Shown: positions 11,580-25,087, numbered from the stretch's first letter. The stretch is 64,000 nucleotides of DNA from Pectobacterium wasabiae CFBP 3304 (GCF_001742185.1 NZ_CP015750.1:868001-932000), one strand, 5' to 3'. Numbers and translations: made by a program. The notes: generated from the sequence alone by a model not told the origin.

Positions 11580-12500
11580 TCAGCCAGCAAGCTCCAGAAT
11601 TTTCACGACCAGTTGCGAAAAAGTCAGACCACGTTGACGCGCCGCCATAGGAACCAGGCTGTGGCTCGTCATCCCTGGAGACGTATTCACCTCAAGCAAA
11701 TAGAAAGCACCATCGCTATCCAACATAAAATCGACGCGTCCCCATCCGCTACAATCCACCGCACGGTAAGCCGCCATCGCCAGTACCGCTAACGCCTGCT
11801 CTTGATCGTCCGGCAGACCACTTGGGCAGAAATACTGCGTATCGTCCGACAAATACTTCGCTTCATAATCGTAAAACGTCCCCGCAGGCTGGATGCGAAT
11901 AGACGGCAATACCTCATCACCCAAGATAGCAACGGTATACTCTGGGCCACTCAGCCATTTCTCGACCAGAACATCGTCATCATGACGGAATGCTTCTTCC
12001 AATGCCGCAGGCAACTCACTAAGCGCATTCACTTTGCTCATGCCAACGCTGGAACCTTCACGGCTTGGTTTGACGATCAGCGGCAACCCAAGATGAGTGA
12101 ACTTCGCCAGCAATTCGTTTGCTGCCGTTTCTGAATAGTGCCGACGATCCAATGCCACGTAAGGCGATACCGGTAATCCGACCGCTTGCCACACCTGTTT
12201 GGTACGGAGCTTATCCATCGTCAGTGCGGATGCCATCACGCCGCTACCGGTATAAGGCAGCCCCAGAAATTCCAGAACACCCTGCAATGTGCCATCTTCA
12301 CCACCACGACCATGTAAGGCGATGAAAACGCGGGTAAAGCCTTCTTCCTTCAATTTCGTCACAGGGAAGTCACGGGTATCGACCGCATGCGCATTGATGC
12401 CCGCTTCTTTCAGGCCAGCCAAAACCGCCTGACCGGAAAGTAACGACACTTCACGTTCAGCAGAGGTTCCACCAAGCAATACGGCAACTTTCTCAGTCAT
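11580..12500 (-). CDS. ddlB: D-alanine--D-alanine ligase B
   Basis: ATP-dependent ligase making D-Ala-D-Ala for the peptidoglycan stem peptide, cytosolic. 306 residues from the ATG at 12500, aligning with the E. coli start ([19 protein letters not shown]). ATP-grasp features include [30 protein letters not shown] and the metal-binding [15 protein letters not shown]. It is packed between murC and ftsQ with gaps of only 8 and 1 bases. An upstream in-frame start at 12512 exists but fits the family less well. Confidence 0.97.
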   Translation of the reverse strand: MTEKVAVLLGGTSAEREVSLLSGQAVLAGLKEAGINAHAVDTRDFPVTKLKEEGFTRVFIALHGRGGEDGTLQGVLEFLGLPYTGSGVMASALTMDKLRTKQVWQAVGLPVSPYVALDRRHYSETAANELLAKFTHLGLPLIVKPSREGSSVGMSKVNALSELPAALEEAFRHDDDVLVEKWLSGPEYTVAILGDEVLPSIRIQPAGTFYDYEAKYLSDDTQYFCPSGLPDDQEQALAVLAMAAYRAVDCSGWGRVDFMLDSDGAFYLLEVNTSPGMTSHSLVPMAARQRGLTFSQLVVKILELAG

Positions 12501-12508
12501 GATGTTCC

Positions 12509-13969
12509 TCATTCACTTATCTGCGGCTGTAATCTGGAATCAGCCAGTTTACGCGCCAGTTTACCGATGTTGCCGGCTCCCTGAACCAAGATCAGGTCTT
12601 CACCTCGCAGCGCCTGTGACAACAGTTCCGGTAAAGTATCCACATCCGTCACCAGAATCGGATCAATCTTACCTCTTCCGCGAATGGTACGGCACAGTGA
12701 ACGGCTGTCTGCGCCCGGAATCGGCGATTCTCCAGCGGAATACACATCCAGCATCAGCAACACGTCAACCTGCGATAGCACATGCGCGAAGTCGTCGTAC
12801 AAATCACGGGTGCGCGTATAGCGATGTGGCTGAAAAATCATAACTAACCGCTTATCTGGCCAGCCAGCGCGTGCGGCTTTAATCGTAGCATCAACCTCAG
12901 TCGGATGATGGCCATAATCATCGACCAACATCGCGGTGCCACTGTGTCCATTGACTAATTCGAGCGGATACTCGCCGAGAAAATCAAAGCGACGCCCGGT
13001 GCCCTGAAAACGTTCTAGCGCGCGCAGAATCGACTCGTCGTCGATGCCTTCATCGGTCGCCACGGCAACCGCCGCCGCTGCATTCAGCGCATTGTGACGC
13101 CCCGGCGCATTCAGCGTAACGTTCAGCAACGGTTTATCTTTCCGCTCCAGCGTAAAGTGCCCTTGTGCGCCAGTCTGACGATATCCAGCAATTCGCACAT
13201 CAGCATCGTCGCTAAAACCATAGGTAATGATGTGACGACCAACACGTGGCAGCAGCTCACGGATTACCTCATCATCCACACACATCACGGCCTGACCATA
13301 AAACGGCAGGTTGTGCAGGAAATTAATGAACGTCTGCTTCAGGTTCTCAAAATCGCCCTGATAGGTGTCCATATGGTCGGCTTCAATGTTGGTTACAATC
13401 GCCACCATCGGCTGCAAATGCAGGAAGGACGCATCGCTTTCATCTGCTTCTGCGATCAGGTAACGGCTTGAGCCCAAACGCGCATGCGTTCCCGCTGCTT
13501 TCACCAAACCGCCGTTCACAAACGTTGGGTCCAATCCCGCTTCAGCATAAATACTGGTGACCATCGCCGTTGTCGTCGTCTTGCCATGCGTACCCGCGAT
13601 CGCAATGCCATGACGAAATCGCATCAGTTCCGCCAACATTTCGGCACGACGGATCACCGGAATCCGTGCATCATGCGCAGCGACAATCTCTGGGTTATCC
13701 GCCGTAATCGCACTTGATACCACCACCACGCTGGCGTTCAGAACGTTCTCTGCACGGTGGTGGAAATAAATCTGCGCGCCAAGTTCGGTCAACTGTTGCG
13801 TCACCGCATTCGGTGCCAGATCGGAACCGCTAATTTCATAACCTTCGTTGGCCAACACTTCGGCGATACCACCCATGCCAGCACCGCCGATGCCGACAAA
13901 GTGTATGTGCCGGACGCGATGCATCTCGGGCACGATTGAACGTAGTTTCGCCAGTTGTTGAGTATTCAC
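12509..13969 (-). CDS. murC: UDP-N-acetylmuramate--L-alanine ligase MurC
   Basis: Adds L-Ala to UDP-MurNAc, the first Mur ligase step. 486 residues (E. coli 491). Domain order is seen as an N-terminal Rossmann UDP-binding segment ([20 protein letters not shown]), the ATP P-loop [11 protein letters not shown], the central IEADHMD, and a C-terminal ligase domain ([10 protein letters not shown]). It lies in the dcw cluster after murG with a 62-base gap, larger than most gaps here. Confidence 0.98.
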   Translation of the reverse strand: MNTQQLAKLRSIVPEMHRVRHIHFVGIGGAGMGGIAEVLANEGYEISGSDLAPNAVTQQLTELGAQIYFHHRAENVLNASVVVVSSAITADNPEIVAAHDARIPVIRRAEMLAELMRFRHGIAIAGTHGKTTTTAMVTSIYAEAGLDPTFVNGGLVKAAGTHARLGSSRYLIAEADESDASFLHLQPMVAIVTNIEADHMDTYQGDFENLKQTFINFLHNLPFYGQAVMCVDDEVIRELLPRVGRHIITYGFSDDADVRIAGYRQTGAQGHFTLERKDKPLLNVTLNAPGRHNALNAAAAVAVATDEGIDDESILRALERFQGTGRRFDFLGEYPLELVNGHSGTAMLVDDYGHHPTEVDATIKAARAGWPDKRLVMIFQPHRYTRTRDLYDDFAHVLSQVDVLLMLDVYSAGESPIPGADSRSLCRTIRGRGKIDPILVTDVDTLPELLSQALRGEDLILVQGAGNIGKLARKLADSRLQPQISE

Positions 13970-14031
13970 TTTATTCTATCGCTACCTTGTAACGTCGCCG
14001 GCCAGTCTTCTACCCGACAACGTTGTATTAA

Positions 14032-15123
14032 TTAACCATGAGCCACATCTGTGACCCGACTGCCTGCCGCTGCACTGACTTCCGCCGCAACCCGTTCGGT
14101 TGCATCTGGAATCGCCACTGCGCGGGCTTTTTGCGCCATCGCCAGCAAAGTTGTGCGATCCCAACCGGACAGCACCTCACTGACTGCCGCCACGCTAAAC
14201 TGTGGCTGCTCAATAATTTTTGCCGCGCCAGCCTTTTCCAGCGGCAGCGCATTCCAGTACTGCTGCCGATCTTTATGCTGAAACGGCACAAACAGTGCAG
14301 GTAACCCAGCCGCCGCGATTTCACTGACGGTCAAGGCACCGGAACGGCATACCACGATGTCTGCCCACGCGTAGGCTGCCGCCATGTCATCAATAAACTC
14401 AGTAATCTTGTGCTGCGTCTGCCCAACATTCTGATAAGCCTGCTGAACGGTTGATAACGCACCTTTACCGACCTGATGCCAAATCGTAATACGCTCACCC
14501 AACTGCTCTGCCACACCGGGAAGCGTTTGGTTCAGCACCCTTGCACCCTGACTACCACCAACAACCAGCACCCTCACAGGGCCTGAGCGATCGGCTAATC
14601 GTGTTTCCGGTGCTGGTAATGCCAACACATCGGTTCTTACCGGGTTACCCACGACATCTGCCTTGGGAAACGCGCCCGGAAACGCCTGCAATACCTTTTT
14701 AGCGATATGGGATAACCAGCGGTTGGTCAGCCCTGCAATACCATTCTGCTCATGCAGTACGACCGGAATGCCGCACAGCCAGGCAGCCAGACCACCGGGG
14801 CCAGAAACATAACCGCCCATGCCCAGCACCACATCAGGCTGGTAACGGCGCATAATCGCCCGCGCCTGACGTACTGCCTGAAAAATACGAATCGGCGCGC
14901 TTAACTGCGCCCGAATACCTTTGCCACGCAAGCCAGAAATGCGGATAAAATCAATTTCGATACCATGCTTAGGCACCAAATCGGCTTCCATACGATCCGC
15001 AGTACCTAACCAGCGAACCTGCCAGCCCTGCGCCATCAGATGATGCGCAACCGCCAGCCCAGGGAAGACATGTCCACCCGTGCCGCCAGCCATCACCATC
15101 AAACGCTTGCCTTCGCCACTCAT
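14032..15123 (-). CDS. murG: MurG lipid II synthase
   Basis: Peripheral inner-membrane GT28 glycosyltransferase that adds GlcNAc to lipid I to give lipid II. 363 residues (E. coli 355). The N-terminal [14 protein letters not shown] loop, [16 protein letters not shown], and the C-terminal donor-site [18 protein letters not shown] are intact. Its ATG overlaps the ftsW stop as ATGA, indicating coupling. Confidence 0.98.
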   Translation of the reverse strand: MSGEGKRLMVMAGGTGGHVFPGLAVAHHLMAQGWQVRWLGTADRMEADLVPKHGIEIDFIRISGLRGKGIRAQLSAPIRIFQAVRQARAIMRRYQPDVVLGMGGYVSGPGGLAAWLCGIPVVLHEQNGIAGLTNRWLSHIAKKVLQAFPGAFPKADVVGNPVRTDVLALPAPETRLADRSGPVRVLVVGGSQGARVLNQTLPGVAEQLGERITIWHQVGKGALSTVQQAYQNVGQTQHKITEFIDDMAAAYAWADIVVCRSGALTVSEIAAAGLPALFVPFQHKDRQQYWNALPLEKAGAAKIIEQPQFSVAAVSEVLSGWDRTTLLAMAQKARAVAIPDATERVAAEVSAAAGSRVTDVAHG

Positions 15124-16322
15124 CGGGCACCTCTCGTAAACGCCTGCGCTTTTGTCCGGCGCGTTTCAAAATCAATGCGTAACAACAAAACAATCGCCGT
15201 CGACATAATCAGTAAACTGGAACCACCATAACTGATTAGCGGTAGCGTTAACCCTTTCGTCGGCAGCATCCCCGCCGCTGCGCCTACGTTCACCAGCGTC
15301 TGAAAGCTAAACCAGACACCGATCGAACACGCCAGAAAGCCTGAAAAACGCTGATCGATCTCCAGCGCCCGCTTTCCGATAGACATCGCGCGAAAAGCGA
15401 CGAAGAATATCATTAACAACGCCAAAACCACACCGATATACCCCAGTTCCTCACCTAAAATAGAGAAAATGAAATCGGTATGCGCTTCCGGCAGATATTC
15501 CAATTTCTGCACTGAATTCCCCAGCCCTTGCCCCCAGAACTCACCGCGTCCAAACGCCATCAGAGATTGTGTTAACTGGTAGCCGTCGCCGAACGGATCA
15601 TCCCACGGATTCCAGAAAGACGTCACACGCCGCATACGGTAAGGTTCAGCGACAATCAGAAGCCCAACGGCAAATCCACCGGAACCGATGATCGCCAGAA
15701 ACTGCCACATCTTGGCTCCGGCCAGAAACAGCATCGCCAGCGTCGTAATAAACAGTACCACCACCGTACCGAGGTCAGGCTGAGCCAGTAGCAGCACCGC
15801 CAATACCACCATCACGCCCATCGGTTTGCAAAATCCCCAGAAGTTATTTCGTACTTCTTCAACCTTGCGCACCATGTAGCTGGACAGGTAGCAAAACAGC
15901 GCCAGCTTGGATAATTCCGCAGGCTGGATGCGCAACGGCCCCAGAGAAATCCAGCGAGACGCACCGTTAACCGAACTTCCCACAGCGAGTACAACCAGCA
16001 GCATGACCATCGCGAGCAATAACAGCACCGGACTATAGCGTTGCCATATTTCCATCGGGATACGCAGCGTAATTAACGACAAGCCAAACGCTAACCCCAG
16101 ATAAATCGCATCACGCTTCGCGAACAAAAACGGGTCGCTGGCAAGACGTTGCCCGACAGGCATAGAAGCAGACGTCACCATAACAAAACCAATAATGGCG
16201 AGCCCAAGCGTCAACCACACGAGCGTTCTATCGTACAGAACGATGCTCAGCGTATCGCTTTCGCGTGTCCCCATAACCCAGCTTTTGACGCGTTCGATAA
16301 ACGCCAGCCCAAAGAACCGCAT
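15120..16322 (-). CDS. ftsW: SEDS peptidoglycan polymerase FtsW
   Basis: Integral membrane glycosyltransferase of the divisome, paired with FtsI. 400 residues with about ten hydrophobic segments and the SEDS signature [20 protein letters not shown] near the C-terminus. I use the ATG at 16322, which shares one base with the murD TGA; an adjacent upstream TTG adds one residue. The N-terminus is about 14 residues shorter than in E. coli but aligns from KGWVMG-like sequence onward. Confidence 0.97.
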   Translation of the reverse strand: MRFFGLAFIERVKSWVMGTRESDTLSIVLYDRTLVWLTLGLAIIGFVMVTSASMPVGQRLASDPFLFAKRDAIYLGLAFGLSLITLRIPMEIWQRYSPVLLLLAMVMLLVVLAVGSSVNGASRWISLGPLRIQPAELSKLALFCYLSSYMVRKVEEVRNNFWGFCKPMGVMVVLAVLLLAQPDLGTVVVLFITTLAMLFLAGAKMWQFLAIIGSGGFAVGLLIVAEPYRMRRVTSFWNPWDDPFGDGYQLTQSLMAFGRGEFWGQGLGNSVQKLEYLPEAHTDFIFSILGEELGYIGVVLALLMIFFVAFRAMSIGKRALEIDQRFSGFLACSIGVWFSFQTLVNVGAAAGMLPTKGLTLPLISYGGSSLLIMSTAIVLLLRIDFETRRTKAQAFTRGAR

Positions 16323-17638
16323 CAACCTAATTCCTTCGCAAGGCGAGCAAACTCATCACCTCGCTGTTCAAAACTGCGAAACTGATCCAGGCTTGCACAA
16401 GCTGGCGACAGCAGCACCATGTCACCCGGCTTAATGCGTTCAGCGATGACGCGCATCGCCTGTTCCATTGTGTCTGTCTGTGCGGCAATTTCCGGGCGCA
16501 ATGCAGCCAGTTGTGCACCATCACGACCAAAGCAATACAAACGAATACGCTCACCCTGTAAATACGGCACCAACGGCGAGAAGTCGGCAGATTTTCCATC
16601 ACCACCGAGTAACAAATGCAACGTGCCGTCGACAACCAAACCGCTTAATGCTGCTTCGGTGCTGCCCACATTGGTGGCTTTAGAATCATTGATCCACCGC
16701 ACGCCATCGCGCTCAAAGGCCATTTGGAAACGATGCGGTAACCCGGTAAATGCCGTCAATGCCGCCAGCGCAGAAGCCCGCGGGATCTTCACGGCATCAG
16801 CCAGCGCCAACGCCGCCAATGCATTCGTGTAGTTATGTTGCCCGACCAGCTTGATTTCACGGGTGTTGAGCACACGTTCACCGTTTACACGCAGCCAGGT
16901 TTCACCCTGCTGGCGGTTGAGATGATAATCGCCGACATCAACGCCAAAACTGCGACAGCGTGCATCCGCACCGCGAACCGGCATGGTCAGCGCATCATCA
17001 GCATTCACAACACACAAATCCGCGTGTTCATAAATACGCAATTTCGCCGCCCGGTACTGCTGTAGACCAAACGGGTAACGGTTGGTGTGATCTTCCGTTA
17101 CGTTCAGAATGGTAGCCGCAGCGGCGTGCAGGCTACTCGTCGTTTCCAATTGGAAACTTGATAACTCCAGGACATAAAGCTGAGCGGGCTGTTCCAGCAA
17201 CTGCAACGCGGGGAGGCCAATGTTGCCACCGACGCCCACCTGCCAGCCTGCAGCGCGCGCCATTTCACCGACCAGCGTTGTCACCGTGCTTTTGCCGTTC
17301 GAACCGGTAATCGCCACAATCGGGGCCTGCGCTTCACGACAGAACAGTTCAATATCGCCAACAATCTCAATACCAGCATCAGCGGCGTCACACAGAATCG
17401 GCGTCGCCAACGCAACACCGGGGCTGGCGACGATCAAATCCGCATTCATCAGCCAATCTTCATTCAGGCTGCCAAGATGCCGTTCCACCTGTTCCGGCAG
17501 CTTATCCAGACCCGGTGGACTGATACGGGTATCCACCACGCGCGGTACGACACCGCGCGCGAGAAAGAAATCAACACAGGAGAGCCCGGTCAGACCCAAC
17601 CCGATAATGACGACTTTTTTACCCTGATAGTCCACCAT
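16322..17638 (-). CDS. murD: UDP-MurNAc-L-alanine--D-glutamate ligase MurD
   Basis: Adds D-Glu to UDP-MurNAc-L-Ala in the cytosol. 438 residues, as in E. coli. Seen are an N-terminal UDP-binding Rossmann motif ([17 protein letters not shown]), the P-loop [26 protein letters not shown], and the C-terminal [16 protein letters not shown]. It is 3 bases downstream of mraY and overlaps ftsW by one base. Confidence 0.98.
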   Translation of the reverse strand: MVDYQGKKVVIIGLGLTGLSCVDFFLARGVVPRVVDTRISPPGLDKLPEQVERHLGSLNEDWLMNADLIVASPGVALATPILCDAADAGIEIVGDIELFCREAQAPIVAITGSNGKSTVTTLVGEMARAAGWQVGVGGNIGLPALQLLEQPAQLYVLELSSFQLETTSSLHAAAATILNVTEDHTNRYPFGLQQYRAAKLRIYEHADLCVVNADDALTMPVRGADARCRSFGVDVGDYHLNRQQGETWLRVNGERVLNTREIKLVGQHNYTNALAALALADAVKIPRASALAALTAFTGLPHRFQMAFERDGVRWINDSKATNVGSTEAALSGLVVDGTLHLLLGGDGKSADFSPLVPYLQGERIRLYCFGRDGAQLAALRPEIAAQTDTMEQAMRVIAERIKPGDMVLLSPACASLDQFRSFEQRGDEFARLAKELG

Positions 17639-17641
17639 GTC

Positions 17642-18724
17642 TTATCGTACCTTCAGCGTTGCCAGGCCAATCAGCACCAGCATCAACGAAATAATCCAGA
17701 AGCGCACAATCACGCGCGGTTCCGGCCAGCCCTTAAGTTCATAATGATGATGAATCGGTGCCATGCGGAAAATCCGCTGCCCGCGTAACTTAAAGGACCC
17801 AACTTGCAGGATCACCGACAGCGTTTCAACCACGAAGACACCGCCCATAATCACTAACAAAAACTCCTGACGCAGCAGTACCGCGATAGTACCCAGTGCG
17901 CCGCCCAGTGCCAGCGAACCTACGTCTCCCATGAAGACCTGCGCCGGATAGGTGTTAAACCACAGGAACCCAAGCCCTGCACCGACAATCGCGGTGCAGA
18001 CGATCACCAGTTCACTGGCATGACGGATATACGGAATATGCAGATAGCCGGCAAAATTCATGTTCCCCGTTGCCCATGCCACCAGCGCAAAGCCAGCAGC
18101 AACAAACACGGTCGGCATGATTGCCAGCCCATCCAGGCCATCAGTCAGGTTTACGGCATTACTCGTTCCTACAATCACAAAATAGGCCAGCGCGACATAC
18201 AGCAGGCCCAACTGCGGCATCACATCTTTGAAAAACGGCACAACCAACTGCGTGGCTGGCGTATCTTTACCGATGGAGTACATGGTGAAAGCCACCACGA
18301 GCGCAATCACGGACTGCCAGAAATATTTCCAGCGGGCAATCAGCCCTTTGGTATCCTTACGCACCACTTTGCGGTAATCATCAACAAAACCGACTGCACC
18401 ATAGCCCGCTAACACAAGCAGTACGCACCAGACATACGGGTTAGACAAATTCGCCCACATCAGAACGGAAACGATAATCGCCACCAGGATCATCACGCCC
18501 CCCATTGTCGGGGTTCCGCGCTTGCTAAAATGCGATTCCGGCCCTTCGCTACGCACAACCTGCCCAATCTGCAAACGTTGCAGCCAGGCGATCATATGCG
18601 GCCCCATCCATAAGGAAATAACCAATGCGGTCAGCAGGCTGACAATGGCGCGGAACGTCAAATAAGAAAAGACGTTAAAACCGGTATAAAGTTTGGCCAA
18701 ATGTTCGGCCAGCCATACTAACAT
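17642..18724 (-). CDS. mraY: Phospho-MurNAc-pentapeptide transferase MraY
   Basis: Polytopic inner-membrane enzyme that links phospho-MurNAc-pentapeptide to undecaprenyl phosphate, forming lipid I. 360 residues, the E. coli length, with about ten membrane segments. Catalytic and metal motifs include [24 protein letters not shown], and the His loop [14 protein letters not shown]. It overlaps the murF stop by 7 bases. Confidence 0.98.
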   Translation of the reverse strand: MLVWLAEHLAKLYTGFNVFSYLTFRAIVSLLTALVISLWMGPHMIAWLQRLQIGQVVRSEGPESHFSKRGTPTMGGVMILVAIIVSVLMWANLSNPYVWCVLLVLAGYGAVGFVDDYRKVVRKDTKGLIARWKYFWQSVIALVVAFTMYSIGKDTPATQLVVPFFKDVMPQLGLLYVALAYFVIVGTSNAVNLTDGLDGLAIMPTVFVAAGFALVAWATGNMNFAGYLHIPYIRHASELVIVCTAIVGAGLGFLWFNTYPAQVFMGDVGSLALGGALGTIAVLLRQEFLLVIMGGVFVVETLSVILQVGSFKLRGQRIFRMAPIHHHYELKGWPEPRVIVRFWIISLMLVLIGLATLKVR

Positions 18725-20079
18725 TGAGCATTCTCCTGTAATGCGTGTACAACTTGCTCCATCGCAGCGCTGCGAGAGCCTTTGACCAATACGCTGATGA
18801 CGTTATGTTCTGACATCAGCACCTTCAAACGTGAAACGAGCGCGGCCTTATCGTGAAAATGCTCACCATTACCGTTGCTTTGGCTTATCAATTTACTCAA
18901 CGTTCCGACACTCAATACGCGATCGATGCCCGCAATACGCGCCGCTTCGCCCACCTGACGGTGACACTCAGGGGCATCATCACCCAGCTCGCCCATATCA
19001 CCGACAACCATCACGCGGTAACCCGGCATCTCTGCCAGTACCTGTGCCGCGGCCGTCATCGAGCCCACGTTGGCGTTATAACTGTCATCCAGCAGTAGCT
19101 TGCCTTCAGACAACGTGATCGGAAATAATCGCCCCGGCACCGCTTGAAGCTGAGATAATCCGACTTTAACCGCGTCCAGAGTCGCCCCGACGGACATCGC
19201 CAGCGCCGTTGCCGCCAACGCATTCGACACATTATGTCGACCAGGTAAAGGCAGCAAAACCTGCGTTTCGCCAAACGGTGTATGCAGAGTGAAGCGCGTA
19301 CCCTGTGCTAAAACGACTACATCGCTGGCAAAAAAATCGATGTCGCAAGCGGCCTGTGGCGAGAAATGCCAGACGGTTTTATGATTCAGCGTGACCTGCC
19401 AGTGCGGGAAATCGTTGCTGTCCGCATTTACGATCGCTACGCCGTCGGCTGGCAAACCAGAAAAAATCTCACCTTTTGCCTGCGCTACACCGGCCAGTGA
19501 ACCAAAACCTTCCAGATGTGCAGCAGCCAAGTTATTGACCAGCGCACTTTCTGGCCGCACCAGATCGGTGGTATAGGCAATCTCACCAATGTGATTCGCC
19601 CCTAGTTCAATCACCGCAAACTGGTGTTCCTCTGTCAGACGCAGCAGCGTTAACGGCACACCAATATCGTTGTTGAAGTTACCCGCGGTATACAGCACCG
19701 AGCCACACTGGCGCAGGATCGCTGCCGTCATCTCTTTAACCGAGGTTTTGCCGGAAGAACCAGTCAGTGCAACAACGCGCGCCGTTGACTGCTGACGAAC
19801 CCAGGCACCCAATTGCCCTAACGCTAAACGCGTATCGCTCACCAGCAATTGCGGTACATCGATATGTAAGCGCTTACTGACTAACAGGGCCGCCGCACCG
19901 CCTTTTACTGCATCTGCTGCGTAATCATGTGCATCGAATTTGTCGCCTTTCAGCGCGACAAACAAACAGCCGGACGTCAGTTGACGCGTATCGGTTGAAA
20001 CATCTTCAATATCAATGTTCTCACCCATTAGCTGCGCATTCAGCGCCGTGGCAAGTTGCTGCAAAGAAACGCGAATCAT
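18718..20079 (-). CDS. murF: MurF, UDP-MurNAc-pentapeptide synthetase
   Basis: Adds D-Ala-D-Ala to UDP-MurNAc-tripeptide. 453 residues (E. coli 452). The P-loop [25 protein letters not shown], the [13 protein letters not shown] segment and the C-terminal [11 protein letters not shown] loop match the family. It overlaps murE by 4 bases and mraY by 7. It uses the dipeptide product of DdlB from the same cluster. Confidence 0.98.
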   Translation of the reverse strand: MIRVSLQQLATALNAQLMGENIDIEDVSTDTRQLTSGCLFVALKGDKFDAHDYAADAVKGGAAALLVSKRLHIDVPQLLVSDTRLALGQLGAWVRQQSTARVVALTGSSGKTSVKEMTAAILRQCGSVLYTAGNFNNDIGVPLTLLRLTEEHQFAVIELGANHIGEIAYTTDLVRPESALVNNLAAAHLEGFGSLAGVAQAKGEIFSGLPADGVAIVNADSNDFPHWQVTLNHKTVWHFSPQAACDIDFFASDVVVLAQGTRFTLHTPFGETQVLLPLPGRHNVSNALAATALAMSVGATLDAVKVGLSQLQAVPGRLFPITLSEGKLLLDDSYNANVGSMTAAAQVLAEMPGYRVMVVGDMGELGDDAPECHRQVGEAARIAGIDRVLSVGTLSKLISQSNGNGEHFHDKAALVSRLKVLMSEHNVISVLVKGSRSAAMEQVVHALQENAQC

Positions 20080-21563
20080 GCGATCACCCCCAGCAAGCGA
20101 GCAACGGTAATGCGATCGGAATAATCAAGACGCTGATTGCCAACCAGTTGGTAATCTTCGTGCCCTTTTCCTGCAACCAGCACCACGTCATTTTCCTGCG
20201 CCTGCATGATCGCACTGGTGACAGCCTCAGCACGTCCATGTATCACCTGGACGCGCCCGGCATCTAGCAGCCCAGAGAGAATATCGGTAACGATCGCCTG
20301 AGGTTCTTCACTGCGCGGGTTATCGTCAGTCACTACAACGCGATCGGCCAGTTGTTCTGCAATACCGCCCATAAGTGGGCGCTTACCTTTATCGCGATCG
20401 CCGCCGCAGCCAAATACGCACCAGAGTTTGCCCAGACAGTGCAAACGCGCCGCTTCAAGCGCTTTTTCCAGCGCATCCGGCGTATGGGCATAATCAACAA
20501 CGACCGTTGGCTTTCCTTCAGCATGGAAAACTTCCATGCGACCGCATACAGGTTGCAGTTGCGATCCAGCAATAACGAGCTTGTCGAGCGGATAGCCAAG
20601 AGACAGCAATGTTGCTAATGCCAGCAGCATATTGCTGACGTTAAACGCCCCCATCAGGCGACTTTCAATTTCGCCATGTCCCCAGCTTGAATCAAACGCA
20701 ATCGTGGCGCCGTTATCGTGATAATCAATCTGTGTCGCTTTCAGCCAGCGCCCACGGCAGCCGGGGACCAAATTGTTTTCCATCGTTACAGCAACCGCGT
20801 CTGGCAACTTGGCTAGCCAACGCAGCCCAACCTCATCATCAGCATTGATAATCATCTGGCCTACGCGATGCTCAGCGAACAGTGCCCACTTGGCCGCTTC
20901 ATAGCTTTCCATATCACCGTGGTAATCAAGATGGTCGCGGCTCAGATTGGTGAACACTGCCGCCGTAAAAGGCAGCGCGGCCACGCGGTTTTGTACCAAC
21001 CCGTGGGAAGACACTTCCATTGCAGCAAACGTCGCGCCTTGCTCTACCAACTGGCTCAGCACCTGCTGAACATCGACAGCAGACCCTGTCGTATTCTCTG
21101 TCGGAATGGCTCGCCCCAATAGGCCATTGCCTACGGTACCCATCACTGCGCTCGTTTCGCCTAACGCCTGGCTCCACTGCGCCAGAAGCTGAGTCGTTGT
21201 CGTTTTCCCGTTGGTTCCCGTTACGCCAATTAGCTGTAATCTTTCCGCCGGTTGCTGATAAAAACGGCCTGCCAGCGCGGAAAGCCGCTGGTTCAGATTA
21301 CTGAGATAGACCACTGGCACACCGTGCATTTCGCGAACGGTGCCATCAGCAGTTTCACCTTCTGCTTCAGCAACAATCGCTGCTACGCCTTGCGCAATTG
21401 CCTGCGGAATATAGCGCCGTCCATCTGCTTTGTGCCCGACAATCGCGACAAACAGATCCCCGGCAGCCGCGACGCGGCTGTCTAATGTCATTTCCCGCAG
21501 CGCGAGCTCCGGGGTGTCTTGCACCCACGGCGCAAGTAAATCGCGCAAATTACGATCTGCCAC
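20076..21563 (-). CDS. murE: MurE, meso-diaminopimelate-adding ligase
   Basis: Adds meso-diaminopimelate to UDP-MurNAc-L-Ala-D-Glu. 495 residues, the E. coli length. The P-loop [15 protein letters not shown] and the DNPRSEEP motif that specifies diaminopimelate rather than lysine are visible, so the wall is Gram-negative DAP type. It overlaps ftsI by 14 bases upstream and murF by 4 bases downstream. Confidence 0.98.
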   Translation of the reverse strand: MADRNLRDLLAPWVQDTPELALREMTLDSRVAAAGDLFVAIVGHKADGRRYIPQAIAQGVAAIVAEAEGETADGTVREMHGVPVVYLSNLNQRLSALAGRFYQQPAERLQLIGVTGTNGKTTTTQLLAQWSQALGETSAVMGTVGNGLLGRAIPTENTTGSAVDVQQVLSQLVEQGATFAAMEVSSHGLVQNRVAALPFTAAVFTNLSRDHLDYHGDMESYEAAKWALFAEHRVGQMIINADDEVGLRWLAKLPDAVAVTMENNLVPGCRGRWLKATQIDYHDNGATIAFDSSWGHGEIESRLMGAFNVSNMLLALATLLSLGYPLDKLVIAGSQLQPVCGRMEVFHAEGKPTVVVDYAHTPDALEKALEAARLHCLGKLWCVFGCGGDRDKGKRPLMGGIAEQLADRVVVTDDNPRSEEPQAIVTDILSGLLDAGRVQVIHGRAEAVTSAIMQAQENDVVLVAGKGHEDYQLVGNQRLDYSDRITVARLLGVIA

Positions 21564-23313
21564 CTGATCCCTCTTCTCTATTAATTACAAACTCGTTTTT
21601 GTCGCCCACTGGCAACGCATCCGGTTCGATATTCATCGTACGCAGAACGCCACCCATGATGGCGCCAAAGATTGGCGCAGAAACCGCGCCGCCGTAGTAC
21701 TTCCCTGCCTGCGGATCGTTAATCACGACAACCAGAGCAAAACGTGGGTTACTGGCTGGCGCCACACCCGCCGTATAGGCAATATATTTGTTGATGTATT
21801 TACCATCTGGGCCGACTTTCTTGGCCGTGCCGGTTTTAATCGCGATACGGTAGCCCTTGATAGCTGCCTTGGTGCCGCCACCGCCGGGTAGTGCAACGCT
21901 TTCCATCATGTGTACCACTGAACGCACCAGCGCTTCAGGGAAGACACGCTCGCCAGGCACGGGGGGATCGACTCTGGTAATCGACAGCGGGCGGTAAATA
22001 CCGAAACTGCCAATCGTGGCATAGACTCGCGCTAACTGTAATGGGGTTACCATCAGCCCATAGCCGAAAGAAAAGGTGGCCCGCTCTACGTCAGACCACC
22101 GTTGTTTTTGAGGGTATAAGCCACTGCTTTCTCCGACCAACCCCAAATTGGTCGCTTTTCCTAATCCAAAGCGCGCGTAAGTATCTACTAACGCAGAGGA
22201 AGGCATCGCTAACGCCAGCCTGGAGACACCGACGTTACTCGATTTTTGGAGCACGCCCGTCAGCGTTAATTCACTGTAACGCGCCACATCTTTGATTTCA
22301 TGACCATTGACGTAATACGGCAGCGTGTTGAGTACGCTGTTCTCTTTCACCACGCCGCGCTGCAAGGCCGTCATCACCACCATCGGTTTAACGGTAGAAC
22401 CTGGTTCGAAAATATCGGTAATCGCGCGGTTACGCATGATGTCTTTCGGCGTACCCGCCAGATTATTCGGGTTATAAGACGGGCTATTTGCCATTGCCAA
22501 CACTTCGCCAGTATTCACATCGACCAGTACGGCCGTTCCCGATTCGGCTTTGTTAAAGGCAACAGCATTATTGAGCTCGCGGTAAACCAGCGCTTGCAAA
22601 CGCTCATCAATACTGAGCGCCAGATTATGTGCGGCCTGGCTGTCAACAGAGGAGATATCTTCAATCACGCGACCAAATCGGTCTTTACGCACGGTCCGCT
22701 CACCGGGTTGCCCAGTCAGCCAGCGGTCAAAACTTTTCTCAACGCCTTCAATGCCTTGCCCATCGATATTGGTGAAACCAATGAGGTGAGAGGTCACTTG
22801 CCCTGAAGGATAGTACCGACGGGACTCCTGCCGCAGATTAATACCTGGTAATTTCAGCTTATGAACGTATTCACCAATAGCCGGGTTAACCTGACGCGCC
22901 AGATAAACGAAGCGCCCTTTAGGGTTAGTATTGATCTTGGTTGCCAACTGATCTAACGGAATATCAAGCGCATCAGAAAGTGCTTTCCAGCGCGTATCCA
23001 GTGTAATACCGCCACGATCGTTCACTTCTTTCGGATCTGCCCAAACGGCATTCACGGGTACACTGACGGCCAGGGGGCGACCGGCGCGATCGCTGATCAT
23101 ACCGCGCGCCGTTGGCACTTCCTGAACGCGCAGGGAACGCATATCGCCTTCGCGCACCAGTTTGTCTGGATTGATCACCTGAAGATATGCCGCACGAGCC
23201 ATCAAGCCAACCATCGCAAGCAGGATACAGCCGCAAAGCAACGCAAAACGCCAGCTAACAAAGCTGGCTTGATCTTCCTGGCGCTTTAACTTTCCTGTAC
23301 GGGCTGCTTTCAT
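21550..23313 (-). CDS. ftsI: Division transpeptidase PBP3 (FtsI)
   Basis: Septal peptidoglycan transpeptidase, target of beta-lactams. 587 residues (E. coli 588): short cytoplasmic tail, one membrane anchor ([20 protein letters not shown]), pedestal domain, then the penicillin-binding domain with STVK (in [10 protein letters not shown]), SSN (QKSSNVGVS) and KTGT ([10 protein letters not shown]). The C-terminal tail probably is trimmed by Prc as in E. coli. It follows ftsL by 26 bases. Confidence 0.98.
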   Translation of the reverse strand: MKAARTGKLKRQEDQASFVSWRFALLCGCILLAMVGLMARAAYLQVINPDKLVREGDMRSLRVQEVPTARGMISDRAGRPLAVSVPVNAVWADPKEVNDRGGITLDTRWKALSDALDIPLDQLATKINTNPKGRFVYLARQVNPAIGEYVHKLKLPGINLRQESRRYYPSGQVTSHLIGFTNIDGQGIEGVEKSFDRWLTGQPGERTVRKDRFGRVIEDISSVDSQAAHNLALSIDERLQALVYRELNNAVAFNKAESGTAVLVDVNTGEVLAMANSPSYNPNNLAGTPKDIMRNRAITDIFEPGSTVKPMVVMTALQRGVVKENSVLNTLPYYVNGHEIKDVARYSELTLTGVLQKSSNVGVSRLALAMPSSALVDTYARFGLGKATNLGLVGESSGLYPQKQRWSDVERATFSFGYGLMVTPLQLARVYATIGSFGIYRPLSITRVDPPVPGERVFPEALVRSVVHMMESVALPGGGGTKAAIKGYRIAIKTGTAKKVGPDGKYINKYIAYTAGVAPASNPRFALVVVINDPQAGKYYGGAVSAPIFGAIMGGVLRTMNIEPDALPVGDKNEFVINREEGSGGRS

Positions 23314-23339
23314 GCTTAGCTGGTTGCCTATTTAGTTCA

Positions 23340-23657
23340 TTACTTAACCACAATATTTTCCTGTGACGGATCGACATGCCCCATTTGCAGTTTTTCCGTC
23401 GCGATCCGCTCAACGCGGCTATGATCCCCTAATGAGTTTTCCTCCAGGATCAGATTTCGCCATTCGATATCCAGCGCATCACGCTCCAGCAGAAGCTGTT
23501 CGCGTTCTGCAGTCAGCAAACGCGTCCGGTGCGCCGTCGTTACGACAAAGACGGCAGAAACCAACACGGCAACGATCAGCAGCACCGGGAGTTTTGCATT
23601 ACGCAGCAGATCCTCACCGATGACACCGACCAGCGTATGCCGTTCGTTACCGATCAC
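23340..23657 (-). CDS. ftsL: Cell division protein FtsL
   Basis: Small bitopic divisome protein that forms a complex with FtsB and FtsQ and activates FtsWI. 105 residues from a GTG at 23657 that overlaps the rsmH stop as GTGA. It has one membrane segment ([20 protein letters not shown]) followed by a periplasmic coiled coil ([20 protein letters not shown]) and the conserved [15 protein letters not shown]. The E. coli protein has about 16 more N-terminal residues; no good start for such an extension is seen here. Confidence 0.95.
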   Translation of the reverse strand: MIGNERHTLVGVIGEDLLRNAKLPVLLIVAVLVSAVFVVTTAHRTRLLTAEREQLLLERDALDIEWRNLILEENSLGDHSRVERIATEKLQMGHVDPSQENIVVK

Positions 23658-24598
23658 GCTGACAGTCTCTCAGCAAACCGCAGCACGGAACTACGCGCAC
23701 GCGGGTTTTCTGCCACTTCGTCTTCCGAAGGCATCAGTTTCTTTCCGACAGGCTTTAACGTCTGTCCACCCTGGCTGCGCAGTTGTTCTTCCGTTAGCGG
23801 TAGACCAGCAGGCACCTGTGGCCCACGACTTTGATGACGGATGAACCGTTTCACAATCCGATCTTCTAACGAGTGGAAGCTGATCACCGACAGACGCCCC
23901 TGCGGAGCCAGTACGCTCAGCGCACCTTCTAACGCACGCTCGATCTCTTCCAGTTCGCTATTGATATAAATGCGGATCGCCTGAAAACTGCGCGTTGCCG
24001 GATGTTTATGCTTTTCGCGAACCGGGCTAGCAGCCGCAATCAATTCCGCCAGTTCTTTTGTCCGCGTCATCGGCTCGGTACGATTACGTTCCACAATGGC
24101 GCGGGCAATCCGCTTGGCAAAACGCTCTTCACCGAACGTTTTCAAGACCCAGACAATATCGTCAGCTTCTGCTTTCATCAGCCATTCGGCAGCAGACAAA
24201 CCGCGCGTCGGATCCATACGCATATCTAGCGGACCATCACGCATGAATGAGAACCCACGCTCAGGATCATCAAGCTGCGGGGAAGAAACGCCAAGATCGA
24301 GCAGAACACCATCGATCTGTCCGGTCAGCCCACGTTCAGCAACATACTCCGCCATTGCAGAGAACGGCCCATGGATGATAGAGAAACGCGGATCGTCAAT
24401 CGCCTTGGCGGCTTCAATGGCCTGAGGATCGCGGTCGATAGCTAACAGACGCCCTTCCGGCCCCAGTTGGGAAAGAATCAGACGGGAGTGACCGCCACGG
24501 CCAAATGTACCGTCGATGTATGTGCCGCCGCTGCGAATATTCAGGCCATTTACGGCCTCATCCAACAGGACGGAGGTATGTTTATAATTTTCCAGCAT
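23654..24598 (-). CDS. rsmH: 16S rRNA m4C1402 methyltransferase RsmH
   Basis: SAM-dependent methyltransferase (MraW) that modifies C1402 in the ribosomal P site. 314 residues (E. coli 313). The SAM-binding region [33 protein letters not shown] and the C-terminal [18 protein letters not shown] are diagnostic. It lies 2 bases after mraZ and overlaps ftsL by 4. Confidence 0.97.
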   Translation of the reverse strand: MLENYKHTSVLLDEAVNGLNIRSGGTYIDGTFGRGGHSRLILSQLGPEGRLLAIDRDPQAIEAAKAIDDPRFSIIHGPFSAMAEYVAERGLTGQIDGVLLDLGVSSPQLDDPERGFSFMRDGPLDMRMDPTRGLSAAEWLMKAEADDIVWVLKTFGEERFAKRIARAIVERNRTEPMTRTKELAELIAAASPVREKHKHPATRSFQAIRIYINSELEEIERALEGALSVLAPQGRLSVISFHSLEDRIVKRFIRHQSRGPQVPAGLPLTEEQLRSQGGQTLKPVGKKLMPSEDEVAENPRARSSVLRFAERLSA

Positions 24599-24600
24599 GA

Positions 24601-25059
24601 CTATAGCGATAAGTCCTGCAACCGCTCAGACAAAGGTTCCTGAGTCGATTGTTCAGCGTCAATATCATCCTTGACCTGTTGATACCAAGTCTGTTCATCC
24701 CACAGTTCAAACTTGTTGAACTGCCCGACTAGCATCACTTCTTTTTTAAGGTCCGCATGCTGCCTTAACGTATTCGCAATCAACAAACGTCCTGCACTAT
24801 CCATTTGACACTCGCTGGCATGCCCCAATAACAAACGCTGCACACGACGCTCAGCGGGGTTCATGCTCGACAAGCGAGACAATTTTTGTTCAATGATTTC
24901 CCATTCGGGTAAGGGATAAAGCAGCAGGCAGGGCTGATGCAAGTCAATGGTGCAAACCATTTGACCTTGCGATTCCTCGTTCAGCATTTCCCGGTATCGG
25001 GTAGGCACAGCAAGACGCCCTTTACTGTCGAGGTTAACCAGCGTAGCCCCACGAAACAT
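24601..25059 (-). CDS. mraZ: Transcriptional regulator MraZ
   Basis: DNA-binding repressor of the dcw cluster made of two SpoVT/AbrB-like half domains. 152 residues, the E. coli length, with both DSxGR signatures seen ([16 protein letters not shown] and [16 protein letters not shown]). First gene of the cluster; its own predicted binding repeats lie 29-53 bases upstream, consistent with autoregulation. Confidence 0.97.
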   Translation of the reverse strand: MFRGATLVNLDSKGRLAVPTRYREMLNEESQGQMVCTIDLHQPCLLLYPLPEWEIIEQKLSRLSSMNPAERRVQRLLLGHASECQMDSAGRLLIANTLRQHADLKKEVMLVGQFNKFELWDEQTWYQQVKDDIDAEQSTQEPLSERLQDLSL

Positions 25060-25087
25060 ACCTGAATTACCCCTCCATCGCCTTTTT